Source: JAAYHV01 sp964400515
GTDB lineage: Bacteria; Bacillota; Clostridia; Peptostreptococcales; Anaerovoracaceae
Assembly (NCBI GenBank): GCA_964400515.1
Contig: CAYNTJ010000006.1
Location: forward strand, 74,525-138,524
DNA length: 64,000 nt
Direction of reading: 5' to 3'
This document shows, piece after piece, positions 36,834-44,782 of the stretch; the stretch's first letter is position 1; each line of letters starts with the position of its first letter. The position numbers and the translations under genes were made by a program. The notes below the pieces were generated by a model. The model ran no database searches. It saw only the letters and a program-made list of their open reading frames with translations, and had not been told where the DNA came from.

Positions 36834-36938
36834 ATTTTATAAAAAATATATTAATAGACCTTTTTATAGGACAGCAAATTATTTAATATTAACTTGAAAA
36901 TATTGCTTATTGTATAGTTAAGTTAGTTGGAGGTAAAA

Positions 36939-37493
36939 ATGACTAAAGGTAAAATTAGAAAATGTAAGTCTTGCGGTAATGAAATTGGTAGTAAAGGTAA
37001 GGTGATATGTCCAAATTGCGGAACAATTAATAAAGTCGCTGTTTTTAAAAGACCTTGGTTTATAGTGATCATAATGCTTGTTATGATTGTTGTATTTGTG
37101 GCTTCTTGCGGTGGAGAGGATGAAAGTGATAATAAGGATGTTAGTACAAATGATAATGGGACTGTAACTGTTACAAGGGAAGCAACAGATGTAACGGTTG
37201 ATGAACTCATAGAAGCCTTAGATGAAAATGCTTTAAAAGCAGCAGATACATACAAAGGTATGTATGTTAGATTGACAGGAGAATTATCGGTTATTGATTC
37301 TTCAGGAGATTATTTTTCTTTAGCACCTATGCATGACGATTATTCCTTTGATACTGTGCTCTGCTATATAAATGAAGAGCATCTTGATAAAGTTATGGAA
37401 TTCACATCGGAACAAGAAGTGACCGTGGTAGGTGAGATTACAGATGTTGGAGAATTCTTGGGATACTCATTAGAAGTTGAGACTATTGAATAG
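36939..37493 (+). CDS. Membrane-anchored zinc-ribbon protein with OB-fold (tRNA_anti-like) domain
   Basis: 184 aa. An N-terminal zinc ribbon (CKSCGNEIGSKGKVICPNCG, about residues 8-27) faces the cytoplasm. One hydrophobic span follows (about 37-57), ending in VASCGG, then an acidic linker and a C-terminal OB-fold-like domain (about 85-184). The motif YVRLTGELSVIDSSGDYFSL and EVTVVGEITDVGEFLGYSLEV is typical of tRNA_anti-like domains. Start at the ATG with GGAGGT 5 nt upstream; a TTG 12 nt earlier lies on that site. The SC after the membrane span could be a lipobox but its position is late. Function unknown. Confidence 0.82.
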   Translation: MTKGKIRKCKSCGNEIGSKGKVICPNCGTINKVAVFKRPWFIVIIMLVMIVVFVASCGGEDESDNKDVSTNDNGTVTVTREATDVTVDELIEALDENALKAADTYKGMYVRLTGELSVIDSSGDYFSLAPMHDDYSFDTVLCYINEEHLDKVMEFTSEQEVTVVGEITDVGEFLGYSLEVETIE

Positions 37494-37508
37494 TTAATAT
37501 GATTTAGT

Positions 37509-37543
37509 AAACTGCCATTACTCCCTTGAGTATGGCAGTTTTT
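37509..37543 (+). terminator. Terminator after the zinc-ribbon gene
   Basis: AAACTGCCAT(T)ACTC pairs with GAGTATGGCAGTTT around CCTT, with one bulged T, followed by further T residues. Confidence 0.85.
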
Positions 37544-37550
37544 AATTTCC

Positions 37551-37561
37551 TGTGATATAAT
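37551..37561 (+). promoter_or_regulatory. Extended -10 promoter of the amidohydrolase gene
   Basis: TGTGATATAAT, an extended -10 element, 31 nt before the ATG. The -35 region falls within the preceding terminator and does not match. Confidence 0.55.
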
Positions 37562-37591
37562 AATTCAATATACTAAATTGAGGGGGATGAT

Positions 37592-38887
37592 ATGGGTAAT
37601 AAAATAGCATTAATCAACTGTTCGCTTTTGGACGGAAGTGAAAATATGAAGTTGCAGGAAAATATGACTGTGGTAATCCAAGATGAAAAAATTGCTGAAA
37701 TAGGGGAAAATATTTCCGTTAGCGGATGCAAGGTAATAGATTTAAAAGGAAAGTATTTGTTGCCGGGACTTATAAATGCCCATGTGCATTTACCCGGAAG
37801 TGGAAAACCTAAAAAGGGTGAATCTCAGAATGCTGATAGTGTTAAACGGTTAATGAAAAACCCTATAACTAGGTATATAGTAAAGAAAATGTGCCAAGGC
37901 TATGCCAAGACAGAACTTATGTCAGGGACAACAACAATCAGAACCGTAGGAGGACTTGATAATATCGATTCTTCAATAAGGGATGATATAAATAACGGTA
38001 AATATTTGGGACCTAGAATGCTAGTTTCTGATATGGCGGTTTCCGTAACGGGAGGACATATGGCGGAAGTTTTGGCATATGTTGCGGATAGTCCTTTGGA
38101 ATGCAGGGAATGCGTAAAAAAAATTGCCAAGGGAAAGCCGGATTTAATTAAATTGATGATTACAGGAGGGGTACTTGATGCCAAGGTAAAGGGTGAACCG
38201 GGAATATTAAAAATGCCCCTTGACTATGTTACTGCTGCCTGTGATGAGGCACATAAACTGGGCCTTAAGGTTGCTGCCCATACTGAAAGCCCGGAGGGAG
38301 TTTTGGTAGCATTAAAAGGTGGGGTTGATACCATTGAACACGGGGCTAAGCCAAATGATGAAATGATAGCTTTGTATAAAGAGAAGGGCGCCTCTAATAT
38401 ATGTACTATTTCTCCGGCATTACCATTATCTACTTTTCCTTCGGAGATTACCCATAGCAATGACCTTACAAGATATAACGGAAAAGTTGTGATGGATGGT
38501 ATAATTGAAGCGGCTAAGGAATGTTTAAAAAATGATATACCCGTTGGTTTAGGTACAGATACGGCATGTCCCTTTGTAACCCACTATAATACTTGGAGAG
38601 AGTTATTTCTGTTCCATAAGTATGTTGGAGTTTCCACTGCATTTGCTCTACATACCATAACTCTAGGCAATGCCAGAATCCTTGAAATAGATGATGTAAC
38701 AGGATCTGTGGAAGTTGGTAAAAGTGCAGATTTATTTATAGCCAGTGGTAATCCCTTGGAAGATTTATATCATTTATCTAAGCCATACATGGTTGTAATA
38801 AAGGGTAATATAATTAAGAATCCTAAGATTAAGAAGTTTAATGAAATTGATAGCGAGCTTGATAAAGCATTTTCAAAACTTGTTTAA
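37592..38887 (+). CDS. Amidohydrolase family metal-dependent hydrolase
   Basis: 431 aa cytosolic enzyme of the amidohydrolase superfamily. The metal HxH is INAHVHLPG (about 62-68). A lysine in DLIKLMITGG (about 190) may be the carbamylated bridging ligand. Histidines follow in KVAAHTES and TIEHGA, and the catalytic aspartate in LGTDTACP. The order is that of the Xaa-Pro dipeptidase/imidazolonepropionase-like branch. GLINAH and the late GNARILEIDDVTGSVEVGKSADL beta-sandwich motif complete it. GAGGGGG lies before the ATG. It is probably a single-gene transcription unit; the substrate cannot be read from sequence. Confidence 0.87.
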   Translation: MGNKIALINCSLLDGSENMKLQENMTVVIQDEKIAEIGENISVSGCKVIDLKGKYLLPGLINAHVHLPGSGKPKKGESQNADSVKRLMKNPITRYIVKKMCQGYAKTELMSGTTTIRTVGGLDNIDSSIRDDINNGKYLGPRMLVSDMAVSVTGGHMAEVLAYVADSPLECRECVKKIAKGKPDLIKLMITGGVLDAKVKGEPGILKMPLDYVTAACDEAHKLGLKVAAHTESPEGVLVALKGGVDTIEHGAKPNDEMIALYKEKGASNICTISPALPLSTFPSEITHSNDLTRYNGKVVMDGIIEAAKECLKNDIPVGLGTDTACPFVTHYNTWRELFLFHKYVGVSTAFALHTITLGNARILEIDDVTGSVEVGKSADLFIASGNPLEDLYHLSKPYMVVIKGNIIKNPKIKKFNEIDSELDKAFSKLV

Positions 38888-38896
38888 TTATTGAGG

Positions 38897-38920
38897 TTGA
38901 CAAGATAATATAAAAGTGAT
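38897..38920 (+). promoter_or_regulatory. Putative promoter of the GntR/ABC operon
   Basis: TTGACA at 38897-38902. The -10 expected about 17 nt later falls inside the long palindrome (TAGTGT at 38920), so binding there should block transcription. The -10 match is poor. Confidence 0.5.
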
Positions 38921-38953
38921 AGTGTACTACTTAAGTAGTACACTATCACTTTT
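38912..38953 (+). promoter_or_regulatory. 42-bp perfect palindrome: likely YtrA-type operator (and terminator-like hairpin)
   Basis: Every one of the 21 bases of the left arm is matched by the right arm; the centre is ACTACTT|AAGTAGT. It contains AGTGTA, 12 nt, then TACACT, close to the inverted repeat known for Bacillus YtrA. It lies 12 nt before the gntR start and overlaps the promoter. As RNA it would also form a hairpin ending in a U-tract. Confidence 0.8.
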
Positions 38954-38964
38954 TTGGAGTAAAT

Positions 38965-39333
38965 ATGAAAAATAATATACCAATATACATTCAAATAGTG
39001 GATGAAGTTAAGCGGCAAATAATATCTAAAGAATTAAAGCCTGGAGATAAAATTAATTCTGTTAGGGAACTTGCTGCCAGGTTTGGCGTTAATCCAAACA
39101 CAATTCAAAAGGCTTTAAATGAGCTGGATTTGGAAAGGATTATTGAACCGAAAAAAGGTGTTGGCAATTTTGTAATAAACGATGAAAAATTGATTAATAG
39201 ACTACGCGAGGAAAAAGCTAAGGAAATAATTCAAGAATTCTTTTTTAAAATACAAGGGCTGGGTTACGAGGATGAAGAAATAGAAAAAAAAATAAATGAA
39301 TATTTTAATAAGAAAGGGATTGATAATGATTAG
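38965..39333 (+). CDS. YtrA-type GntR family transcriptional regulator
   Basis: 122 aa. The winged-helix domain fills residues 5-75: PIYIQIVDEVKRQIISKELKPGDKI, then VRELAARFGVNPNTIQKAL as the recognition helix and a GVGNFV wing. The effector region is the very short two-helix tail of the YtrA subfamily (about 80-122). It is probably a repressor of its own operon through the adjacent 42-bp palindrome. GGAGT precedes the ATG. The downstream ATPase gene overlaps its end by 8 nt. YtrA-type regulators often respond to cell-wall antibiotics; that role is inferred here. Confidence 0.92.
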   Translation: MKNNIPIYIQIVDEVKRQIISKELKPGDKINSVRELAARFGVNPNTIQKALNELDLERIIEPKKGVGNFVINDEKLINRLREEKAKEIIQEFFFKIQGLGYEDEEIEKKINEYFNKKGIDND

Positions 39334-40021
39334 CATTAATGGACTTTATAAAAATTTTGGGAATGTTAAAGCGTTGGAAGATATTAATATAGAAATTAAA
39401 GAGGGTCAAATAATAGGATTGCTTGGTCCAAATGGTAGTGGTAAAACAACATTACTGAAAATACTTGCAGGATTATATAAAGAATATGATGGAGAAGTAA
39501 TCATAAATGGGCATTCACCTTCAGGGTTAACAAAATCGATAACGTCATATTTACCAGATAAAAGTGTTTTTCCAAAGAAGTATTCGGTTGAAAAAATAAG
39601 CAAAATATATAAAAATTATTATAATGATTTTGAGAAAAATGATTTTGATGATATGTTAAAAGCATTTGATATTAAAGAAGACGAAATAATTAATGAAATG
39701 TCTAAAGGGAAAGTAGATAAACTTAACATAGCTTTAGCATTAGCTAGAAGGGCAAATATATATTTATTAGATGAACCTATAGGAGGAGTAGATGTCAAGG
39801 CTAGGGAAATTGTTTTAAATAAAATAATTGAGAAGTTAAGGCCTGAAGCCACAATTATTGTTGTAACGCATTTGATTAATGATATTGAGAAAATATTTGA
39901 TTCAGTGATTATGTTGGATAAAGGTGAAATAGTTTACTATGATAACTGTGATAAGTTAAGACTTGAATATGGAAAATCATTAGAAAACATTATTAGGGAG
40001 TGTTATTATGAAAATAATTAA
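39326..40021 (+). CDS. ABC transporter ATP-binding protein (YtrB-like)
   Basis: 231 aa ATPase subunit. Walker A is LGPNGSGKTT (about 36-45) and Walker B is IYLLDEPIGGVD (about 145-156). The signature is degenerate, MSKGKVDKLNIALALA, instead of LSGGQ, as in other YtrB-like exporter ATPases. The switch histidine is in VVTHLIND. Start at the ATG at 39326, which AGAAAGGGA precedes; a frame-compatible ATG at 39296 lies deep in gntR without a site. It overlaps gntR by 8 nt and the WG-repeat gene by 14 nt. Confidence 0.92.
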   Translation: MISINGLYKNFGNVKALEDINIEIKEGQIIGLLGPNGSGKTTLLKILAGLYKEYDGEVIINGHSPSGLTKSITSYLPDKSVFPKKYSVEKISKIYKNYYNDFEKNDFDDMLKAFDIKEDEIINEMSKGKVDKLNIALALARRANIYLLDEPIGGVDVKAREIVLNKIIEKLRPEATIIVVTHLINDIEKIFDSVIMLDKGEIVYYDNCDKLRLEYGKSLENIIRECYYENN

Positions 40022-41321
40022 AAATCGTTATGTGTTACTTACAATAATACTGTTAGTAATATCATTTTTACTATGTAGTAAAAGTTTTAATAATATGGAA
40101 AAGGAAGAATTATATAACGAGGCATATTTAAGTGAATTTGATTGGATTTTAGAACCGGGAGTGTATGATGAAATAGTTTTGTTAACCCAAGAACCGTTAA
40201 GATATAGAGTTATGAACAGTGAAAATAAATATGGAGTAATAGATGAAAATGGTGCTTTGTTATTGCCATGTGAATATGAGGAACTGAGTTGTGAAGATTC
40301 CTCGGAAATTATTTTAGTAGGTGGGGATAGAAAGTATTTTATGGATTTTTCGGGTGAAAGAATTAATAATAATTCATATAGCGAAGCATCTTGCTATTAT
40401 GGTGATTATGCAAGTGTATTAAGTGATGGTATTAACAAAGTTATTGATAAACAAGGCAATACAATTATTACCTTGGATGAAATAATAGAAATGCATCCTA
40501 ATGCAGTAAATAAAAAAACTGATAAGTCAAAGGTGCTCGGCTTAGATGAAGAGAACTTAATGCCTGTAACCAATGATGTGTTTTCATATGTAATAGGAGA
40601 ATATACAGGTTTAGTCAATGTAAGAGAAAAGAAAATAGTTGTGCCAGCTAGCAAATATAATTTGTTTAATGGCTATAGTGAAGGTTTTTATATATTTACC
40701 AATTTTTACGAAGAAAGAGTTAGCTCTAATTCAATTACTGGTCTAGAACAAAGCTATTATTTAGATGAAGAAGGTAATGAAAAATTCAAAGATATATTTT
40801 TTACTAATGTAAATGTATTTAAAGATGATGTTGCACTAGTAGAAATTGCAACAGATTATAAAAGCTATGATATGACAGAAAAAAAGAAAAAAGAACAAGG
40901 AATTAATATAGCTTGGGGTATAGTTGACAAAAAAGGAAATTATAGAAATCTACCCGACGAGCTAACATGTGAAATAGGAGATTCGTTTTCGGAAGGGCAT
41001 TTGCTTTTAAATGATGGTAAAAAAGTAATTATATTGGACAAGAATCTAAAGATAACAGGAGAAATTCCTATAAAAGAATATATGACAAATTTAGGAAGTT
41101 TTAAACAGGGGCTAATGCCTTATGGGAGTATAGAGAAGAGAAAGAATAAAAATAGAATAGGTTTTTATGGAGATTCCCTATTTGGTTACATTAATTACAA
41201 GGGAGAATATGTTATAGAACCTATATTTGATTATGCAGATAATATATACAAGGGTAAAGCCATAGTGGTGCTAGGGAATAAATATGGAATAATAAATATG
41301 GAGGAGTATCTGTATGAATAA
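40008..41321 (+). CDS. Membrane-anchored WG-repeat protein
   Basis: 437 aa. One N-terminal hydrophobic segment (about 8-23, VLLTIILLVISFLLC) acts as signal anchor; the LLC could be a weak lipobox. The rest is extracytoplasmic and carries several copies of the WG/KWG beta repeat: NKYGVIDENGALLLPCEYEE (about 75), NKVIDKQGNTII (about 145), WGIVDKKGNYRNLP (about 305), FGYINYKGEYVIEPIFDYA (about 390) and a final NKYGIIN. It overlaps the ATPase gene by 14 nt and the permease by 8 nt. Coupling to an ABC exporter suggests it senses or scaffolds at the surface, but no function is established. Confidence 0.83.
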   Translation: MKIIKNRYVLLTIILLVISFLLCSKSFNNMEKEELYNEAYLSEFDWILEPGVYDEIVLLTQEPLRYRVMNSENKYGVIDENGALLLPCEYEELSCEDSSEIILVGGDRKYFMDFSGERINNNSYSEASCYYGDYASVLSDGINKVIDKQGNTIITLDEIIEMHPNAVNKKTDKSKVLGLDEENLMPVTNDVFSYVIGEYTGLVNVREKKIVVPASKYNLFNGYSEGFYIFTNFYEERVSSNSITGLEQSYYLDEEGNEKFKDIFFTNVNVFKDDVALVEIATDYKSYDMTEKKKKEQGINIAWGIVDKKGNYRNLPDELTCEIGDSFSEGHLLLNDGKKVIILDKNLKITGEIPIKEYMTNLGSFKQGLMPYGSIEKRKNKNRIGFYGDSLFGYINYKGEYVIEPIFDYADNIYKGKAIVVLGNKYGIINMEEYLYE

Positions 41322-42045
41322 TATTGATAAAGGAATTAAGTTAAATATTGATATGTGTAAAACCGAAATGTATTTGATATTTATTATATATGTTGCAATT
41401 TATCTACAAATAAATAACTTGATGTATAATAGCGGTTTTAACTTCATGTATGATTATAATGCTATTTTATTTAAAGAAATCTTTATAATTTTTTCTTTCA
41501 GTACGATAATTATTGCTATATACAGAGTATATAGTAAAATTTACTTCAGAAGTATATTTGGAGATAGTTCGTATATGTATATGCCCATGCCTTTTTCTGA
41601 TAAAGAAATAGTACTTAGTAAAATTATAGCTGGCACAGTTATTACGACTATACCTGTATTATTAGTTCTTATACTAGTATTTATAACGGGGGATGCAATA
41701 AATTTTATAGAAATAATAAAAGAGACAATTAAAGTATCGGATGATAAATTAAAAATATATTGCATATTGAACATCTTAGCTATATTTTTAGGGATTATTC
41801 AGCTTAATACGGAAATCTTTTTAGCAATAATTATTGCTAAAACCTTTAAGGTTTTAGAACTTAAGTTTATAAAGGTGATAATATTTATGTTTATAATAGG
41901 AGTATTTGAATTAATCAAACTAATAGATATTGTTGAAAACCCTCTAACGTCAATTAATATTAGAATTCTAGAATTAATAGTATTATCATTTATTTCGATT
42001 AAATTAATAGTCGTTTATATGAATCATAAATATGAAATCGATTAA
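41314..42045 (+). CDS. ABC transporter permease protein (YtrC/D-like, poorly conserved)
   Basis: 243 aa with about six hydrophobic segments: near residues 15-35, 50-70, 105-125, 145-170, 185-205 and 215-235. The loop FGDSSYMYMPMPFSDKEIVLSKIIAG between helices 2 and 3 is typical of ABC-2 type exporters. It has no ATPase. It overlaps the WG-repeat gene by 8 nt and ends the gntR operon, so it is the likely membrane partner of the ATPase at 39326. Transported substrate unknown. Confidence 0.82.
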   Translation: MNNIDKGIKLNIDMCKTEMYLIFIIYVAIYLQINNLMYNSGFNFMYDYNAILFKEIFIIFSFSTIIIAIYRVYSKIYFRSIFGDSSYMYMPMPFSDKEIVLSKIIAGTVITTIPVLLVLILVFITGDAINFIEIIKETIKVSDDKLKIYCILNILAIFLGIIQLNTEIFLAIIIAKTFKVLELKFIKVIIFMFIIGVFELIKLIDIVENPLTSINIRILELIVLSFISIKLIVVYMNHKYEID

Positions 42046-42046
42046 T

Positions 42047-42077
42047 AAAAAGGCTGACTTAATTGTCAGCTTTTTCC
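42047..42077. terminator. Bidirectional terminator between permease and lipoprotein genes
   Basis: GGCTGAC and GTCAGC around TTAATT, with AAAAA on the left and TTTTT on the right, so it works in both directions. It includes the stop region of the minus-strand lipoprotein. Confidence 0.85.
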
Positions 42078-42547
42078 TTTATTTCAAACACATAATCTAA
42101 GAATTCCGTGTCTTCGTTAATTATGTTATAGTGGGAAATCCATTTTTTATCATCTAATTCATATAATCTGAAGCCTGTTTTTTCGCCGTTTGACAAGACT
42201 TCGTAGCTGGTAAGGCTCTCATATCCTGATATATCTATACTTTCCGGTGCACCGGTATCTATTTTTCCTTCTGAATCAAATTCCTCATAGGTTACATCTT
42301 CATATTCCATTCCCGTAATGGTAAAATTGGAATCTTCAGGTGCGATTAGTTTGAATGTATTATCAGTTATTTCAAAGCTCAAATCCTTTGCTCCTTCTTC
42401 AAAATAATCCTTTGTACTTGAGGATAATATACTTAGATAGATTAATTTGTTAGTCTCATAGTTGGCTTCCTTAATACTTTTGCTGTTTCCGCAGGAACTT
42501 AATAATAGAGTAATAATTAATAGTAATGGAATTATAGTCTTTTTCAT
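42059..42547 (-). CDS. Uncharacterised lipoprotein
   Basis: 162 aa. Start at the ATG at 42547, which GGAGGT precedes by 6 nt; an upstream ATG at 42577 lies before that site and would bury the signal. The lipoprotein signal reads MKKTIIPLLLIITLLLSSCG with the cysteine at residue 19. The mature part (about 140 aa, acidic, several short beta-strand-like stretches) should be anchored outside the membrane. I do not recognise a domain. It is a single-gene unit with its own promoter and a shared terminator. Confidence 0.8.
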   Translation of the reverse strand: MKKTIIPLLLIITLLLSSCGNSKSIKEANYETNKLIYLSILSSSTKDYFEEGAKDLSFEITDNTFKLIAPEDSNFTITGMEYEDVTYEEFDSEGKIDTGAPESIDISGYESLTSYEVLSNGEKTGFRLYELDDKKWISHYNIINEDTEFLDYVFEIKEKADN

Positions 42548-42565
42548 AATGCACCTCCAAAAAAT

Positions 42566-42594
42566 AATATAGCACAATACAATCTGTCCTTCAA
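42566..42594 (-). promoter_or_regulatory. Promoter of the minus-strand lipoprotein
   Basis: The minus strand reads TTGAAG (42594-42589), a 17-nt spacer and TATATT (42571-42566), 19 nt before the ATG. Confidence 0.7.
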
Positions 42595-42603
42595 GGATAT
42601 GAT

Positions 42604-42613
42604 GTGATATAAT
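42604..42613 (+). promoter_or_regulatory. Extended -10 promoter of the M29 aminopeptidase gene
   Basis: GTGATATAAT at 42604-42613, preceded by T, forms an extended -10 (TGnTATAAT) 27 nt before the ATG. No clear -35. Confidence 0.55.
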
Positions 42614-42639
42614 TAAGAAAATGTTTGAGGAGTTAAGAT

Positions 42640-43878
42640 ATGAATAATGAATTAATTAAAAAATATGCGGAATTTGCAGTGCTGGTGGGAACTAATCCAA
42701 AACCGGAACAGACATTAATTATAACTTGTCCGGTGGATCTTGCATATTTTGCAAGGATGTGTGCTGAAGTGGCATATGAAAAGGCAAATGTAAAAGAAGT
42801 TGTGGTAAGCTATAAAGATGAGCAGTTTGACAGAATTAAATATATACATACAGACGTTAAGGTGCTTGAAGATGTTAAATCACATTTATCAAGACAATTC
42901 TTGGATTATCTTGAAAGTGAAGGTAGCGCTTGCTTCTTACATATATTGGCAAGCGACCCTGAAGTCTTTAAAGGTTTGGATTCTGAAAAGGTCGATAAAG
43001 CTGTCATCGCAAGGGAGAAGACTTTAAAACCCATAAGGGCTTACACCATGACAGATAAAGTTCAATGGAGTATAGTGGCTTTACCCACCGAAGCTTGGGC
43101 AACCAAAGTTTTCCCTAATACGGAATCAGAAGAAGCCGTGGAAAGACTGTGGTCTGCAATATTTGACGTTTGTAGGGTTACAAATGGTGATCCGGTTAAC
43201 GAATGGAAGGAGCATATTGCTAAAATTACTTCTTCCAGGGACAGAATAAATGAATTAGATTTAAATAGTGTTCATATGACCAATGCCATGGGTACTGATT
43301 TAATAGTCGGACTGGCGGATGATGCCATATGGGAGGGAGCTGTCAGCAAATCTGAAAAAGGGTATGAATTTATAGCAAATATTCCCACCGAGGAAGTTTT
43401 TACGGCGCCCCATAGGGATAAAACTCAAGGTATAGTATATGCAACTAAGCCATATGTGTATAACGGTAATTTGATTGAAGATTTTTGGGTTAGATTTGAA
43501 AAGGGTAAGGTGGTTGAATACGGTGCCAATAGAGGTGAAGAGCTGTTAAAACAATTACTGGATACCGATGAAGGAGCAAGGCATATCGGAGAAGTTGCAT
43601 TGGTACCTAATTCAAGTCCAATAAATCAATTGGGCATATTATTCTTTGAAACCCTGTTTGATGAAAATGCGGCATGTCATATAGCCTTTGGAGAAGGTTA
43701 TCCTACCACAATTAAAAATGGTAGCAAGATGAGTAAAGAAGAATTGGCGAAAAGAGGCCTAAATGATAGTTTGGTACATGAAGACATCATGGTCGGAAGC
43801 TCTGATATGAAGATAACGGGTTGTACTAAATCCGGTGAAGAGGTTCTTATTTTCGATAATGGCGAATGGGTGATTTAG
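42640..43878 (+). CDS. Aminopeptidase, peptidase family M29
   Basis: 412 aa, normal for M29 (AmpS/PepS/aminopeptidase II). Two-metal site residues are visible in the second half: glutamates in ATKP...NLIEDFWVRFEKG and HIGEVALVP, the histidine in ACHIAFGEGYP, and the late SLVHEDIMVGS pair. It is a cytosolic enzyme cleaving N-terminal residues from short peptides. It starts a run with PhzF and MocR-type genes: gaps are 10 nt and then a 1-nt overlap. GAGGAG upstream of the ATG fits translation. Confidence 0.94.
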   Translation: MNNELIKKYAEFAVLVGTNPKPEQTLIITCPVDLAYFARMCAEVAYEKANVKEVVVSYKDEQFDRIKYIHTDVKVLEDVKSHLSRQFLDYLESEGSACFLHILASDPEVFKGLDSEKVDKAVIAREKTLKPIRAYTMTDKVQWSIVALPTEAWATKVFPNTESEEAVERLWSAIFDVCRVTNGDPVNEWKEHIAKITSSRDRINELDLNSVHMTNAMGTDLIVGLADDAIWEGAVSKSEKGYEFIANIPTEEVFTAPHRDKTQGIVYATKPYVYNGNLIEDFWVRFEKGKVVEYGANRGEELLKQLLDTDEGARHIGEVALVPNSSPINQLGILFFETLFDENAACHIAFGEGYPTTIKNGSKMSKEELAKRGLNDSLVHEDIMVGSSDMKITGCTKSGEEVLIFDNGEWVI

Positions 43879-43888
43879 GAGGTTTGGA

Positions 43889-44782
43889 ATGAAGCTATAT
43901 ATAGTAGATGCATTTGCGGATGAGCTATTTGGAGGTAACCCGGCGGGAGTGGTTATACTGCCGGAAGGTTGGGAATTTCCAAGGGATGAAGTTATGGTAA
44001 AAACTGCAGCAGAATTAAGATATTCCGAAACCGCATTTATAAAAAAAATAGGGGATAAGGAATTTAATATTAGATACTTTACACCTGCGGCAGAGGTTGA
44101 TCTATGCGGTCATGCAACCATAGGCTCTTTTTATGTACTTTTAAAAGAAAATATTGTTAATGAAGGAGATGTATGTATCTACAACACATTGGCGGGGAAA
44201 CTTAATGTGGTAGTTGAAAAGGATGCAATACTAATGGATATGGCAGAGCCTAGACAAGTGGGGGAAATAAACGATTTTTCTAAAATTAAAGAGCTATATA
44301 ATGTTATGGGAATAGAACCTGAGGGTAATGAAGTTTACGATAATAATAAAAATGTAAAGCTATATCCCAAATTAGTGACCACTGGTTTGATTGATATAAT
44401 GATGCCAGTAAAGGATGAATTGGAGTTGGATAAAATAAATCCCGACTTTCCGGCGCTTACTGAATTGTCAAAGAAGTACGAAGTTGTTGGGGTACATGCA
44501 TTTACAGTAAACACTAATGATGGGTGTATACATGCCAGAAACTTTGCTCCTTTATATGATATTGATGAAGAAGCGGCTACCGGGACTTCCAACGGAGCAC
44601 TTACATATTACTTATATAACCAAGGTATAGTAAAGGAAAATGAGCTAAATACTGTTATCCAAGGCGAAAAGATGCTAAGGCCATCTAAAATTTCAACTAA
44701 GCTATTGGTTGAGCATGGTGAACCTATTGTTAAAGTTGGAGGCTTTGCGGTGACACTGGCGAAGGGTGAAATAGAGATATAG
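43889..44782 (+). CDS. PhzF family protein (isomerase/epimerase-like)
   Basis: 297 aa with the diaminopimelate-epimerase-like fold typical of PhzF. VDAFADELFGGNPAGVV opens the N-terminal half. LRYSETAFI carries the catalytic glutamate at about 47. RYFTPAAEVDLCGHATIG and RNFAPLYDIDEEAATGTSNGAL are the two glycine-rich anion loops. GGAGG lies upstream of the ATG. It shares its last base with the next start. Housekeeping PhzF homologues have unknown substrates. Confidence 0.92.
   Translation: MKLYIVDAFADELFGGNPAGVVILPEGWEFPRDEVMVKTAAELRYSETAFIKKIGDKEFNIRYFTPAAEVDLCGHATIGSFYVLLKENIVNEGDVCIYNTLAGKLNVVVEKDAILMDMAEPRQVGEINDFSKIKELYNVMGIEPEGNEVYDNNKNVKLYPKLVTTGLIDIMMPVKDELELDKINPDFPALTELSKKYEVVGVHAFTVNTNDGCIHARNFAPLYDIDEEAATGTSNGALTYYLYNQGIVKENELNTVIQGEKMLRPSKISTKLLVEHGEPIVKVGGFAVTLAKGEIEI

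Noticed and set aside
36927..36938. TTG start four codons before the zinc-ribbon protein ATG
   Set aside because: It sits on the GGAGGT ribosome binding site itself.
38912..38953. Palindrome as only a terminator of the amidohydrolase gene
   Set aside because: It overlaps a promoter and matches a YtrA-type operator, and the arms are far longer than the other terminators in this window; a dual role remains possible.
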